The position numbers were made by a program, and so were the translations under genes. A stretch of 41,084 bases of DNA from a virus. Positions 21,452 to 29,789 of this stretch are shown piece by piece. How positions within the stretch are numbered: the first letter of the stretch is position 1; the number at the start of each line of letters is the position of its first letter. Location: the IMG/VR virus record IMGVR_UViG_3300025326_000093, positions 1-41,084 of that record; one strand, given 5' to 3'. A model generated the notes under the pieces. The model had not been told where the DNA came from and searched no databases. It saw only the letters and a program-made list of their open reading frames with translations.

Positions 21452-21813
21452 TGTCTACGGACAACACGAGCGTCTGCCCGAGCTGGGGATTCGGATACAA
21501 CCCGCTCCATGCAGCTGGCGTGATGACGCCAGTGAACGGGGCAGCGCCCACCACGGTGAACGCGTTCGGACTGACGTTCGCGCGCACCGGCGAGGGCATC
21601 TGGACGGCCACCCTCAAGGAGATCCCGAAGGGTGGGTTCACGGCGATCGTGCAGGGCGTATTCGCCTCTGGCGGCCGCGAGATGCGGATGACCGCGTGCG
21701 TGCAAGCGACCGGGGTCATCACGTTCACGAACGACACGAACGCGGGCGGCGCGGCCGACGACGTGACCGGCCTCACGGCGGTCATGGTGCTCGTCTACGG
21801 CGTGCGGGGGTAG
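21451..21813 (+). CDS. virion-associated protein, possible head decoration
   Basis: A 120-residue protein with alternating hydrophobic residues and many glycines (AFGLTFARTGEGIWTATLKE, then GGFTAIVQGVFASGG, then LTAVMVLVYGVRG). This suggests a small beta-sandwich, as in decoration or head-fibre proteins. Position just after the major capsid gene supports a head surface protein. No family is recognised with certainty. The ATG shares a base with the capsid stop. Confidence 0.55.
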   Translation: MSTDNTSVCPSWGFGYNPLHAAGVMTPVNGAAPTTVNAFGLTFARTGEGIWTATLKEIPKGGFTAIVQGVFASGGREMRMTACVQATGVITFTNDTNAGGAADDVTGLTAVMVLVYGVRG

Positions 21814-21816
21814 CCG

Positions 21817-22053
21817 ATGAAGCACGGCAAATCTGGAATCGCGCTGCTGCTCGAAGGGCCGCCCGAAGACGAGGACGACGAGGAGAGCGAGGACGCTGGC
21901 GAAGAAGACGCGCTCAAGGCGTTTTTCAGGGCCGGCCGCGCAGGAGACTGGGCAAAGGCAAAGGAGGCGATGGAACAGTTCCTCCTCGCATGCGGCGTAA
22001 TTGACGAGGAGCACATCGACGAGGACCACGAGATAGACGGTCCGATGATGTAG
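21817..22053 (+). CDS. hypothetical acidic protein, 78 aa
   Basis: A 78-residue protein with a long acidic run (PEDEDDEESEDAGEEDAL) followed by a helix (FFRAGRAGDWAKAKEAMEQF) that resembles a small protein-binding domain, and another acidic stretch. Acidic proteins of this kind near phage capsid genes may act as head or adaptor assembly factors. No function is assigned. It starts 3 nt after the previous stop. Confidence 0.6.
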   Translation: MKHGKSGIALLLEGPPEDEDDEESEDAGEEDALKAFFRAGRAGDWAKAKEAMEQFLLACGVIDEEHIDEDHEIDGPMM

Positions 22054-22063
22054 CGGATGAGCA

Positions 22064-22119
22064 GCCCGGCGCGAACGTCGGGCCGTTCTCCTGAGCCACC
22101 GCTGGCGGTTCAGGAGAAC
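22064..22119 (+). terminator. tandem hairpins between head and tail genes
   Basis: GCCCG (22064-22068) pairs with CGGGC (22079-22083). Directly after, a perfect 10-bp stem GTTCTCCTGA (22085-22094)/TCAGGAGAAC (22110-22119) encloses a second 5-bp stem ACCGC/GCGGT. There is no U-tract, so it may be an RNA-processing or attenuation structure rather than a classical terminator. It lies just upstream of a strong ribosome binding site. Confidence 0.5.
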
Positions 22120-22137
22120 GAAGGAAGGAGCTGTCAG

Positions 22138-22182
22138 ATGAACTTTGGACAAGCGATCGAAGATCTGAAGGCCGGCGCGTGA
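22138..22182 (+). pseudogene. 14-aa leader resembling the start of a DUF2829/Tad2-like protein
   Basis: The frame reads MNFGQAIEDLKAGA and stops. MNFGxAxxxLKAG is the hallmark start of DUF2829/Tad2-like phage proteins (Tad2 sequesters the Thoeris immune signal), in which the next residues normally continue with a KVARxGWNGK-type segment. Here the frame ends instead, and the stop overlaps the GTG of the adaptor gene. An excellent ribosome binding site (GAAGGAAGGAG, 22119-22129) precedes it by 8 nt. It is either a truncated remnant or a deliberate leader peptide driving the adaptor by coupling. The resemblance is seen; the origin is inferred. Confidence 0.5.
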
Positions 22183-22859
22183 ACATCACTTTCACAGTCG
22201 CGTCAGTACTCGAGAACGCGCGCCAGCGAATGGCGATCCCGGCGTTTTCGGCCAGCACAAACGTGACCCAATCGCAAAGCCTGCTCTGGCTGAATCAGTC
22301 GCTCGAGTCGCTGCAGGCGCTCACGCGGCAGAAGCTTGGCGGAGACTACGACCTGCTCACGACGGGGTCGCTCAGCACGACGACGAACTCGGCGCTGGTC
22401 ACGCTGCCTGCGATCTGCGGCGAGATGCACGACCTGCTGTGGGTGAAGGACGCGACCACGATCGTACCGCTCGAGGCCATGACCAAGGACGATCTCACGA
22501 CGAACGCATTCGACCCTGGCGAGTGGACGGCACCGCCACGCTATCGCCTTGAGGGCAACTCCCTTCGACTGTCACCGGTGCCGAACCAAGCCTACGCGCT
22601 CCAGATCTGGTTCACGAACCACGCCGCGATCACAGCCACCGGTGACACGGTCACAGGCAGGCTCGACTGGTCGCAGTGGCTCGAGCTCGACCTGTGCGCG
22701 AAGTGCTGCCAGCGCAAGCGCCGCTTCAGCGACGTGGCGATGTTCGAGCAACTCAAGACAGCGCTCGCCGCCGACATGTTCTCGCGCAAGCGTCGACGCG
22801 ATCAGAACGCGGTCCATCAGGTGCGCGACGTTGGCATTTACGGCGAGTGGGACTACTGA
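22179..22859 (+). CDS. head-tail adaptor protein
   Basis: A 226-residue protein beginning MNITFTVASVLENARQRMAI, with helices (LLWLNQSLESLQALTRQKL), a beta part (SLSTTTNSALVTLPAICGEM) and the segment ALQIWFTNHAAITATGDTVT, and a C-terminal helix with CAKCCQRKRRFSDVAMFEQL. This is the plan of phage adaptor proteins that sit below the portal in podoviruses (gp11/gp4-like, T7 gp11-type role), with a helical bundle and a short beta sheet. The GTG start overlaps the 14-codon leader by 4 bp, so its translation is probably coupled. The Cys pair is unusual. Confidence 0.65.
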   Translation: MNITFTVASVLENARQRMAIPAFSASTNVTQSQSLLWLNQSLESLQALTRQKLGGDYDLLTTGSLSTTTNSALVTLPAICGEMHDLLWVKDATTIVPLEAMTKDDLTTNAFDPGEWTAPPRYRLEGNSLRLSPVPNQAYALQIWFTNHAAITATGDTVTGRLDWSQWLELDLCAKCCQRKRRFSDVAMFEQLKTALAADMFSRKRRRDQNAVHQVRDVGIYGEWDY

Positions 22860-24175
22860 TGGCCGCCGACCTGTCTGACCTGCTGCAGCGTACCGGAATG
22901 GACGTGGCCTCGCTTGCGAGTCGACTGCGCGAGCTTGCACGGATCACGGATACGGTGGCCGTAACCGACGAGGTGGTGCCGCTCGATCTCGGCGTGCCAC
23001 AGCTCACCCCGGGCTCGGCGCACTGGCAGCGCAGCGCGAACGCGTGGGTAATCTCCGCGCCCGGAGAAGAGCAATCGATTACCTTCAGCCTCGACGTGTT
23101 CGTGCCGCGCGGGGCGCGGGTAACCGGACTTAAGATCAGCTACGCGACGAACGCGAGCTACGTCGACGGTGACGTTGCGCTTGAGCTGATTGTACACGAC
23201 TCGATCGGTACGCAGACAACGGCGGTGCAGAGCAGCGTGGTGCTCGTCCCGTCGACGACGTCGCTTAGCCCGATGCGCACGGCGCTCGCGGTCAGCAAGC
23301 GCCTGCTGATGAGCGACGGCAAGGAGACCATGCTGCGCGTGCGCTACGTCGTCGCGCGGGCGAGCAGCGAGTTCCGAGTGTACGGGCTGAACGTCACGTA
23401 CACGTACACGAACCGTCCGCAGCCTTATCCGCTGACCAGACTGGTGGCTATTGCTGGTGCGCTCAGCGCGGCGATGTCGAGCTGCTCTCTGGCACAGCTG
23501 CAGCCAACGCTCTACTCGCCGGTCGCACAGTGGGCGCTGCGCGGCGCCCCGACCACGGCCATCACGTATGCGGATCGCTCTGGCAATGGTGTGAACTTTA
23601 CGGGAGGCACTCCGATCCCGTGTCCAGACCTGATCTGCGGGCAAACGTGCATCACGAATAGGCCTCCTGCGCCGATCTCGCCGGGGCTCCTAACGGTCAC
23701 GTCTGCGTCGCTGAGAATCGGCGGTGCGTTGACGCTCACGTGCAGGGTATGGATCAAGAGCACTGGCGCTACGCAGGTGCTGCTCGAGCAAGGCGGGTCC
23801 TCGGCAGCCAGCGCAGACAACGCGCAGTACGTGCTGTACGTCGACAGCGCTCACAGGCCTGGTCTCTTCTGGGAGACGGGCGCATCCGTCGACAACTCGG
23901 TGACGTCCACGCTCGTAGCGCCGAATGGCAAATGGACGTTCCTGAGCTGGCGTAGAGACGGTTCTGGCAACCTTACGTTCGGAATTGATGGCGTCTACGA
24001 GACGCTTGCTGGTGGCCTCCCCACTGGGGGCAGCACGTCATTCCTTACGATCATGGACGATGACGGCGGCAGATCGCCGTGGCAGGGCGGAGTGGCAGAC
24101 CTGTGCGTCTGGGCCAGCAGGCTTACCGACAGCGAGCTGCAGCCGCTACAGCGCGCGGCTATGGGGGTTGGCTGA
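22859..24175 (+). CDS. LamG/concanavalin-like tail or spike protein
   Basis: A 438-residue protein. The N-terminal part is a helical segment followed by a beta-rich module (SITFSLDVFVPRGARVTGLK, then ISYATNASYVDGDVALELIV). A C-terminal half shows the LamG-type jelly roll: SLRIGGALTLTCRVWIKSTG, then YVLYVDSAHRPGLFWETG, then KWTFLSWRRDGSGNLTFGID. Such domains bind glycans, so a tail appendage for host attachment is likely. It sits between adaptor and a large tail protein and begins on the last base of the adaptor stop. Confidence 0.65.
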   Translation: MAADLSDLLQRTGMDVASLASRLRELARITDTVAVTDEVVPLDLGVPQLTPGSAHWQRSANAWVISAPGEEQSITFSLDVFVPRGARVTGLKISYATNASYVDGDVALELIVHDSIGTQTTAVQSSVVLVPSTTSLSPMRTALAVSKRLLMSDGKETMLRVRYVVARASSEFRVYGLNVTYTYTNRPQPYPLTRLVAIAGALSAAMSSCSLAQLQPTLYSPVAQWALRGAPTTAITYADRSGNGVNFTGGTPIPCPDLICGQTCITNRPPAPISPGLLTVTSASLRIGGALTLTCRVWIKSTGATQVLLEQGGSSAASADNAQYVLYVDSAHRPGLFWETGASVDNSVTSTLVAPNGKWTFLSWRRDGSGNLTFGIDGVYETLAGGLPTGGSTSFLTIMDDDGGRSPWQGGVADLCVWASRLTDSELQPLQRAAMGVG

Positions 24176-27100
24176 TGGCCGGTGAAGAACTCAAGCTATC
24201 GTTCTTGCTCAACGGCGGCATTGACGATCGCTCGCAGGCCGAACTACGCGCACCCTTGATCCAGCAAGGCGCTAGCCCGAATCTCGCGGCGAGCATCAAC
24301 ACGCGCCTGTCGCCGGTGCCGGGCACCGTCACGCGCGCTCCGGCCCTCACCGCGGTGAGCGGCACGGGCACGGCCGGCGTGGACTGCTACGGGCTGCTGG
24401 CGAGCGACGCTGGCGATGCAGCTGTCGAGTTCTTTTTGCCCGGCGACGAGGGCGCGGCGCTAGGCAATCGCGCCATCTACGGTGACGGCGCAACCAGCAC
24501 GGCGATCCTGCGCCATCAGACGCTTCCAGCGTCGCTGCAGAGCGTGTACGTGCCAACCGTGGTCGAGCCGTTCATCTCGTTGACCACGCCGTATGGCGCG
24601 GATCTGCCCGAGGCGGTCGCATACGACGTGACAAACGCGCGCATTATGCGCGTGGCAACGGACGCGGTTAGCGCGGCGGTCTACGGCTACGTAGTAGACA
24701 CGCTTGGGCGTGTCGTAGTGCCGCTGCAGCTTCTGTTCGTAGATGCGGCCATCACGTGGCTTGGGCTGACGTGGCACGGCGCGAACGGTTTCTATGTCTG
24801 GTACGAGGACGGGACCGCACTGCGCAAGCGGCAGGTCACTGTCAGTGGCTCGCTGTTCACGGTCGGCTCCGAGACCACGGTGTACACGCCGGCCGCGCTA
24901 GGAGACCGCACAGACGTATGCCGAGTCAGCGACACGATCGCCGCGATCCTCGGCACGTCGTCTGCAAGTGCCGACGACGCCACGCTGCGCAGCCACAACG
25001 TGACGAGCGGGGCGGAGACCACTGCGGCTCTATCGGGCGTCGCGGCCGGTACCCCGACGTACTACTCGGTCGTTTGCGAGACGATCCCTTCTCTCGCTGT
25101 GCAGCGGATCGGGGTGGTTTGCTCGACGCAGACGGGGACGGCCGTGAACACGGGCGTCTACGACACGACTCCCACGGCGATCTGGGGGCCAACCTCAGAG
25201 GCCACGTTCCACGGGCCCGTTGCCTGCCGTTTTCAGGACAGCGCCGATGGCGCGCGGCTCGTGTACGCGGTGAGCGACGACTCGGGGTCGTTCTCTGGCG
25301 CGGCCGACACGCTGCGTACGCAGTTCAGGTCGCGTTCGATCGCGACCGGTGGCGCCGGGCCGTTCGTGGCGGATGTGCCTTGGATGGTTCTTGCCAACCG
25401 TGGAGCACAGCTTGCGATCGGGGCGAGGCTGTACCCCGTTTTCTGTCTGCAGCGCGCGTACTCCGGGCCAGCACAGGCATCCGTCTCGTCGCCTGACTTT
25501 GTAGACGATCCGGATATCCAGGTGTGGCTGGCAAACGAGGGCGTGGCAACCATGCAGGTGAGTCCGATCGCCCGCGCTGGCGTGGTCAGGTCTGGCGCGT
25601 CGCCTGCGCGGTGCGCCATCGACGCCAAGCTGGCGGCCGGAAGCGCGGTAGGCGTAGGCCCGAGCGTCTACTGCTCGTATCTCACCGAGAGCTCTGGCGG
25701 ATTGGCGGCGTACGAGCCGCGCATGGCGGTCATAAGCGCGGTCCCGCAGACGCTGCGCTCCGCCCACGATAAGAGCGGCCTGGCCTTTGCTGCGTCCGCG
25801 TTACCCGTTCAGTGGGACGGCAACGAGCTCTCAGAGGCTGGCGGCCCGCTGTACGGGCCGAAGTTGCGGGGGACCGTCACGGGCGGCAGTGGAGCGTCGT
25901 ATGCGGCTGGCATTTACTCGTTCGTGGCGATCTACGTCTGGACCGATGCGGCTGGCATGCTGCACAGGTCGCGCGTCAGCAACGTGGTCACGATGACGCT
26001 TGGAGGAACGGATGAACCCACGCTGGCGGTCAGTTTGGCGGCGTCGCTGAGGCCAGAAGTCAGGGCAGAGGTGTATGGCACGACCGCGAACGGGATCACG
26101 TTCCACCGTATAGCGGCGTATCCGACGTCGATCAGCACAGTGGTCAACTTTGCGAACTTGCCCGAACCGCTACTCGAGAGCCCGCAGATCTACTCCACTG
26201 GCGAGGCCGGCCAGGAGATCATGCCGCAGCCGCCTCCGCCGCTGCACGACGTGGCGATTGTCGGCTCGCGGATGTGGGGCATCGACGCGGAGATTCGCAG
26301 CCGCGCCGTGCACAGCAAGCTTCGCGTGAGCGGCGTGGGCTTTGAGTGGTCGCCGGCCATGGAGGTCAACTTCCCCAGCGGGGGTGGCGACCTGCAGCGC
26401 GTGTTCGAGATGCAGGGCGTGCCGGTGTTCGTGGGCTCTCGCGCCACGTTTTACGTCACCGGCGAGGGGCCGGACAACAACGGCGCGGGCGGATTCTTTT
26501 CTGCGCCCACGAAGGTCAGCGATCACGGCTGCAGCAACGCGCTCGCGTTCGGGTCGTTTCCTGGCGGGGCCGTCTGGCAAGACGGTCTGAAATGGGTGGT
26601 GATGCGCGGCATGCAAACGGCTTACGTCGCTGGCGTGCAGTGCGAGTTTACGCCGATTGCAGCGCTGCACATGCGCCGCTCGTGCGAGATCGTGTTCGTG
26701 AACCCGAGCGGCGGCGCCAAGGTCTACAACTACGAGTACGATCGCTGGACAACGTGCGACGCGGCGGCTGTTCCCGTCTCCACGCTTGGGGCGAGCGTGC
26801 CGTACTCCGACTTCACGGCATACCTGTACAGCAGGGCCACGGGAGCCTTGCTGAAGTGGGCTGACGCCACCCCCTCCGACAGCGCTGTCAACATGACGTT
26901 GGAAACGGACTGGATGCTGCTTGGTGGCGACTGGCAGGATGAGGTCATCCTGCGGTACATCGTCTTCCGCGCGAACCGCGCCGGGCCGCATGCGCTGACC
27001 GTCGATGTGTTCACCGACTACGCCAGTTCGGCGACGACGTCGCGCACGTGGACGAACGCCGAGTTGCTGTCGGTGGCTGACGCGCTCGGCAATTATACGA

Positions 27101-27273
27101 TCCGCATCGAGCCACTCGAGCAGGCATCGCGCGCGGTCAAGGTCCGCATCACGGACAGCACGGTGGGGGAGACCGACAGCGAGGGCATGCGGCCGATCGC
27201 GCTGACGGTGTACTACGCGGCAGAGAGCCCTCTGCGCGAGGAAGCGTTCGCGCTTGACGCGGCGACGAAGTAA
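24175..27273 (+). CDS. large tail protein, possible nozzle/tail hub
   Basis: A 1032-residue protein beginning MAGEELKLSFLLNGGIDDRS with a Pro- and Gly-rich N-terminus (NTRLSPVPGTVTRAP). The rest is a series of beta-rich blocks (for example VESAVYGYVVDTL-like and YTPAALGDRTDVCRVSDTIA), consistent with beta-propeller or barrel domains of phage tail nozzle proteins such as T7 gp12. Length and position after the adaptor and lectin protein support a tail role. It shares one base with the upstream stop. After it the next gene is on the opposite strand, so the block ends here. Confidence 0.6.
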   Translation: MAGEELKLSFLLNGGIDDRSQAELRAPLIQQGASPNLAASINTRLSPVPGTVTRAPALTAVSGTGTAGVDCYGLLASDAGDAAVEFFLPGDEGAALGNRAIYGDGATSTAILRHQTLPASLQSVYVPTVVEPFISLTTPYGADLPEAVAYDVTNARIMRVATDAVSAAVYGYVVDTLGRVVVPLQLLFVDAAITWLGLTWHGANGFYVWYEDGTALRKRQVTVSGSLFTVGSETTVYTPAALGDRTDVCRVSDTIAAILGTSSASADDATLRSHNVTSGAETTAALSGVAAGTPTYYSVVCETIPSLAVQRIGVVCSTQTGTAVNTGVYDTTPTAIWGPTSEATFHGPVACRFQDSADGARLVYAVSDDSGSFSGAADTLRTQFRSRSIATGGAGPFVADVPWMVLANRGAQLAIGARLYPVFCLQRAYSGPAQASVSSPDFVDDPDIQVWLANEGVATMQVSPIARAGVVRSGASPARCAIDAKLAAGSAVGVGPSVYCSYLTESSGGLAAYEPRMAVISAVPQTLRSAHDKSGLAFAASALPVQWDGNELSEAGGPLYGPKLRGTVTGGSGASYAAGIYSFVAIYVWTDAAGMLHRSRVSNVVTMTLGGTDEPTLAVSLAASLRPEVRAEVYGTTANGITFHRIAAYPTSISTVVNFANLPEPLLESPQIYSTGEAGQEIMPQPPPPLHDVAIVGSRMWGIDAEIRSRAVHSKLRVSGVGFEWSPAMEVNFPSGGGDLQRVFEMQGVPVFVGSRATFYVTGEGPDNNGAGGFFSAPTKVSDHGCSNALAFGSFPGGAVWQDGLKWVVMRGMQTAYVAGVQCEFTPIAALHMRRSCEIVFVNPSGGAKVYNYEYDRWTTCDAAAVPVSTLGASVPYSDFTAYLYSRATGALLKWADATPSDSAVNMTLETDWMLLGGDWQDEVILRYIVFRANRAGPHALTVDVFTDYASSATTSRTWTNAELLSVADALGNYTIRIEPLEQASRAVKVRITDSTVGETDSEGMRPIALTVYYAAESPLREEAFALDAATK

Positions 27274-27297
27274 TGGCCGGGCTGAGCTGCCAGCTGG

Positions 27298-27615
27298 CTA
27301 CCGACAGACCTGCAAATCCGTCTCGCCGACCCTCGTGCACACGACCAGGTTACCCGTGCGCGCGGCATGGATGACGGTCAGGGCCTGGAAGAATCTGAAC
27401 GCGCCGCCGCGCGCCGGGGCATTGGCGCGAGCGCGAGCGCGCTCGGCGTCGGCCTGCGCTTTCAAATGCGGGGCCCGTTGCGCGTCTGACCACACCCGCC
27501 ACTCCCGCTCCTCTGGCGTTTCGAGGCTTGCCACGTAATTGCGCGGCGTCTTGACGTGCGCGACGTGAATGCAGCCGGTGGTCAGGCTTACGATCAGTGC
27601 GAGCGCGAGCTTCAT
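27298..27615 (-). CDS. reverse-strand lipoprotein, moron-like
   Basis: A 105-residue lipoprotein on the opposite strand to all surrounding late genes. The N-terminus MKLALALIVSLTTGC is a signal peptide with a lipobox ending at Cys15 (LTTGC). The mature part is mostly helical and Arg/Ala-rich (RVWSDAQRAPHLKAQADAER) and ends with a Cys pair (VCTRVGETDLQVC). Third codon positions are visibly GC-rich, as for a real gene. It lies alone between two late blocks, next to the palindrome at 27627. Phage lipoproteins in such spots often block superinfection or alter the host envelope; this role is inferred. Spanin function is less likely because it is far from the lysis genes. Confidence 0.82.
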   Translation of the reverse strand: MKLALALIVSLTTGCIHVAHVKTPRNYVASLETPEEREWRVWSDAQRAPHLKAQADAERARARANAPARGGAFRFFQALTVIHAARTGNLVVCTRVGETDLQVCR

Positions 27616-27626
27616 GACCGTATCTT

Positions 27627-27638
27627 ACGACCGGTCGT
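27627..27638. promoter_or_regulatory. 12-bp perfect palindrome upstream of the lipoprotein gene
   Basis: ACGACCGGTCGT at 27627-27638 is its own reverse complement and lies 12-23 bp upstream of the lipoprotein start on the minus strand. A dimeric regulator could bind here. No good sigma-70 promoter is obvious, although TAAGAT in minus-strand sense lies next to it. Confidence 0.45.
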
Positions 27639-27664
27639 GTCCAAAACTTGAGAGCAAATCTCGC

Positions 27665-27698
27665 GCAAAGCGAGCGCCGGGCGCGTTCGGCATACGAT
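27665..27698 (+). promoter_or_regulatory. late promoter-like element, copy B
   Basis: GCAAAGCGAGCGCC at 27665-27678, then 15 nt, then ACGAT (27694-27698, within TACGAT, a fair -10 box), then 8 nt to the ATG at 27707. The 14-mer and spacing match copies A and C exactly. This copy sits in the gap between the divergent lipoprotein gene and the internal virion block and would transcribe the latter. The message would begin at or close to the ATG. Confidence 0.7.
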
Positions 27699-27706
27699 CG
27701 CGGGCA

Positions 27707-28726
27707 ATGGGAAGAGCTGGCACGAAAGGTAGTCGTCGACGCAAGGCACGCCGGGAGTTGCGGAAATCGGCCCGCACGGCCAAACCGCAATACCTAGGCG
27801 GCAGCGAGAATGCCGAGAAGGACCTGCTACGCACCGCCGAGCGAGAGAGCGAGTCGGCGCGTGAAGAGCGTTCAGCCGCCACCAAGCGCCTCGACGATGC
27901 AGCAGGCCGCTCGCAGCAGCTCGAGAGCGCCGCGGACCAGGATTACCGGAGCCGCCGAGCCGAGGAAACCGAGTCTCGTGGCGCGCAGCAGAGCTCGATC
28001 TCCGGCATCAACGCGGGCGCGACGTCGGCGATCGGCCTGCGCAACCGCGCGCTGCTCGACAACGACCTGAACGCCGCTGCCTCGCGCGGCATCGCGGAGA
28101 ACGAGGCGGTTGCGCAGCAGCGTCTCGGGCTGCAGACGGGCCTGATCAGCCGTCAGGCGCGCGGGCTCGCCGGCAGCATGGGCGAGGGCGGTGCGCTGGC
28201 CATGCAGCAGGCCATTGCGAGCTCCGGCGCCGGCGCTGCCGAGCTCGCGGCCAAGACCGCGGCGGAACAGGCGGCACAGGCCGCGAAGATGCGGTTCGAG
28301 GGCGCGACGGGGCAAATCACCAACGCGATCGGGGCGGCCGACGCGAACGCCGCTCTCACGTACACGGCGGGCCAGGACGTGGCCGCGGCAACGCAGTCCC
28401 TGCGCCAGGATGACGCCGCTGCGCTAGCCGCCGCGAACGCCAGGCAGACGGCGTTCCTCAACGCCCGCAACGAGGCCGCAGGTGCCGGCGCGACCGCTGC
28501 GCTGGGGGCGTCCGGGCAGGAGCTTGGCTCGCAGGCGGCGCTGGTCGGTGGGCAGGTGGCGGCCAGCCAGGCCAACGAAGCAGCGCGGCTCGCGAGCGCG
28601 GAGGCGAACTCGCTCGCGGCCAGGTTCGCTCGGATGCGGACTGCGACCACGGGCGGGATGATCAAGGTCGGATGGCTGTGTTTCGCCTGGAAAATCGCGG
28701 AGTTACTTGCTGTAAAGGTGGGCTGA
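27707..28726 (+). CDS. Ala-rich internal virion-type protein
   Basis: A 339-residue protein starting MGRAGTKGSRRRKARRELRK with a basic N-terminus, then long Ala/Glu/Gln-rich helices (ALLDNDLNAAASRGIAENEA, then ALAAANARQTAFLNARNEAA), ending with a hydrophobic tail (GGMIKVGWLCFAWKIAELLA). This is typical of podovirus internal core proteins that are ejected with the DNA. The ATG at 27707 is chosen because it lies 8 nt after promoter copy B; the frame is open back to 27569. No Shine-Dalgarno sequence precedes it, so it may be leaderless. No specific family is claimed. Confidence 0.65.
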   Translation: MGRAGTKGSRRRKARRELRKSARTAKPQYLGGSENAEKDLLRTAERESESAREERSAATKRLDDAAGRSQQLESAADQDYRSRRAEETESRGAQQSSISGINAGATSAIGLRNRALLDNDLNAAASRGIAENEAVAQQRLGLQTGLISRQARGLAGSMGEGGALAMQQAIASSGAGAAELAAKTAAEQAAQAAKMRFEGATGQITNAIGAADANAALTYTAGQDVAAATQSLRQDDAAALAAANARQTAFLNARNEAAGAGATAALGASGQELGSQAALVGGQVAASQANEAARLASAEANSLAARFARMRTATTGGMIKVGWLCFAWKIAELLAVKVG

Positions 28727-28730
28727 AGTT

Positions 28731-28793
28731 ATGGCGCGCGGCAAGAGGCAAACGGCAGAAGAGACACTCAGGGCACGATCTGGCAAATCTTGA
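28731..28793 (+). CDS. possible 20-aa peptide
   Basis: A frame of 20 residues, MARGKRQTAEETLRARSGKS, in the 110-bp gap between two virion genes. It is very basic and short. There is no clear ribosome binding site. It may be a chance frame; I include it only as a weak candidate because the gap is otherwise unexplained. Confidence 0.15.
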   Translation: MARGKRQTAEETLRARSGKS

Positions 28794-28836
28794 CCGGTGG
28801 GCACTGGTCCCTACGCCAACCAATCGAGGCGATCTA

Positions 28837-29301
28837 ATGTTCGGACAGGATCTCAGCGACGACGATCTCAACTCTGCCTTGCAAGTTTCCGGGTCGGACT
28901 ATCGCGTTCCATCGGCGCAGCCTGCTGTCGGTTCGTCCGTACAACCACTGCAGACCGCTCCGCCAGCGCAGCCCGCTGCCACGCCCGCCCCGATGGCGCA
29001 GCCGGTCGCGCAGGCATACGACACGACCGAGCGCGGGAAGCCGACCGAAGCCCTGGCCAACCGCGGCATGCAGGGCATCGCCGTCAACACGACTCCGCAG
29101 GAGGCCGCTGATCGTGCAGCGGAGCGTGCGAAGGCGTCGGCAACGTCGATGGCCCCGCCGTCGACGCCTGGGCAGACGGCCGAGTCAGGGCAGTCTGGCC
29201 CTACGGATATGAGACCGCCCGCGGGCCGGCCAGACGACGGCAAAGATCCCGGCGGCAAGCAGTTTTTGGGCGCCATCCTCAAGATGTTTGGGTTGGGCTG
29301 A
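28837..29301 (+). CDS. virion protein, partial paralogue of the 29790 gene
   Basis: A 154-residue Pro/Ala/Gln-rich protein. Its N-terminal phrase LNSALQVSGSDYRVPSAQP aligns with LDQALELSGSTYRLPSAAP in the 581-residue protein at 29790, and its C-terminal GKQFLGAILKMFG resembles GKALSIVGSILSMLPG there. It looks like a shortened or diverged copy of that protein's N-terminal third. HNH copy 4 lies exactly between the two. GAGG precedes the ATG at 28837, which I prefer to the upstream frame start at 28672. It is probably in the internal virion set. Confidence 0.6.
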   Translation: MFGQDLSDDDLNSALQVSGSDYRVPSAQPAVGSSVQPLQTAPPAQPAATPAPMAQPVAQAYDTTERGKPTEALANRGMQGIAVNTTPQEAADRAAERAKASATSMAPPSTPGQTAESGQSGPTDMRPPAGRPDDGKDPGGKQFLGAILKMFGLG

Positions 29302-29789
29302 TGGCAAGCTTTGAGATCACGCGCCGCGACGGCAGTGTGCACACCGTGCTCGTTGACGACGAGGACTTGGGGCGCGTTATCGCGGCAGGGCCGTGGCGTG
29401 TGCATGCGCCGAATAGCGGCAATACGCTGTACGCGATCCGTGACATTTACGTCGACGGAAAAAGGACGACTCAGTATCTCCACCGCTTTCTGCTCGATGC
29501 TGGCAACTTCGAGATCGACCACATCAACTGCGACGGCCTGGATAACCGACGCGCGAACCTGCGGATCGCCACGCCATCTCAGAACCAGCACAACCGTGGC
29601 GCACAGCGCGACAACAAGTCCGGATACAAGGGCGTCACCTTGGACAAGCGCCGCGGCAAGTGGATGGCGCAGATCGCACTCGAAGGCAAGCGGCGGTCGC
29701 TCGGCCTACACGCCACGCCCGAGCTCGCGCACGCGGCATACTGCCGCGCAGCTGCCGAGCTGCACGGTAAGTTCGCCAGGATCGCATAG
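29301..29789 (+). CDS. HNH-AP2 endonuclease, copy 4
   Basis: A 162-residue protein of the same family: N-terminal MASFEITRRDGSVHTVLVDD, HNH core YLHRFLLDAGNFEIDHINCD followed by GLDNRRANL, and AP2 domain SGYKGVTLDKRRGKWMAQ and LGLHATPELAHAAYC. The DH and Asn residues are intact. It starts on the last base of the upstream stop and ends one base before the next ATG, with TAG rather than TGA, so the coupling is looser here. It separates two related virion genes and is most similar to copies 3 and 5 in its N-terminal block. Confidence 0.92.
   Translation: MASFEITRRDGSVHTVLVDDEDLGRVIAAGPWRVHAPNSGNTLYAIRDIYVDGKRTTQYLHRFLLDAGNFEIDHINCDGLDNRRANLRIATPSQNQHNRGAQRDNKSGYKGVTLDKRRGKWMAQIALEGKRRSLGLHATPELAHAAYCRAAAELHGKFARIA

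Noticed and set aside
27289-27298. Palindrome GCCAGCTGGC at the junction of convergent genes as a two-way terminator
   Set aside because: It has no loop and no U-run; a 10-bp self-complementary sequence is expected now and then in GC-rich DNA.
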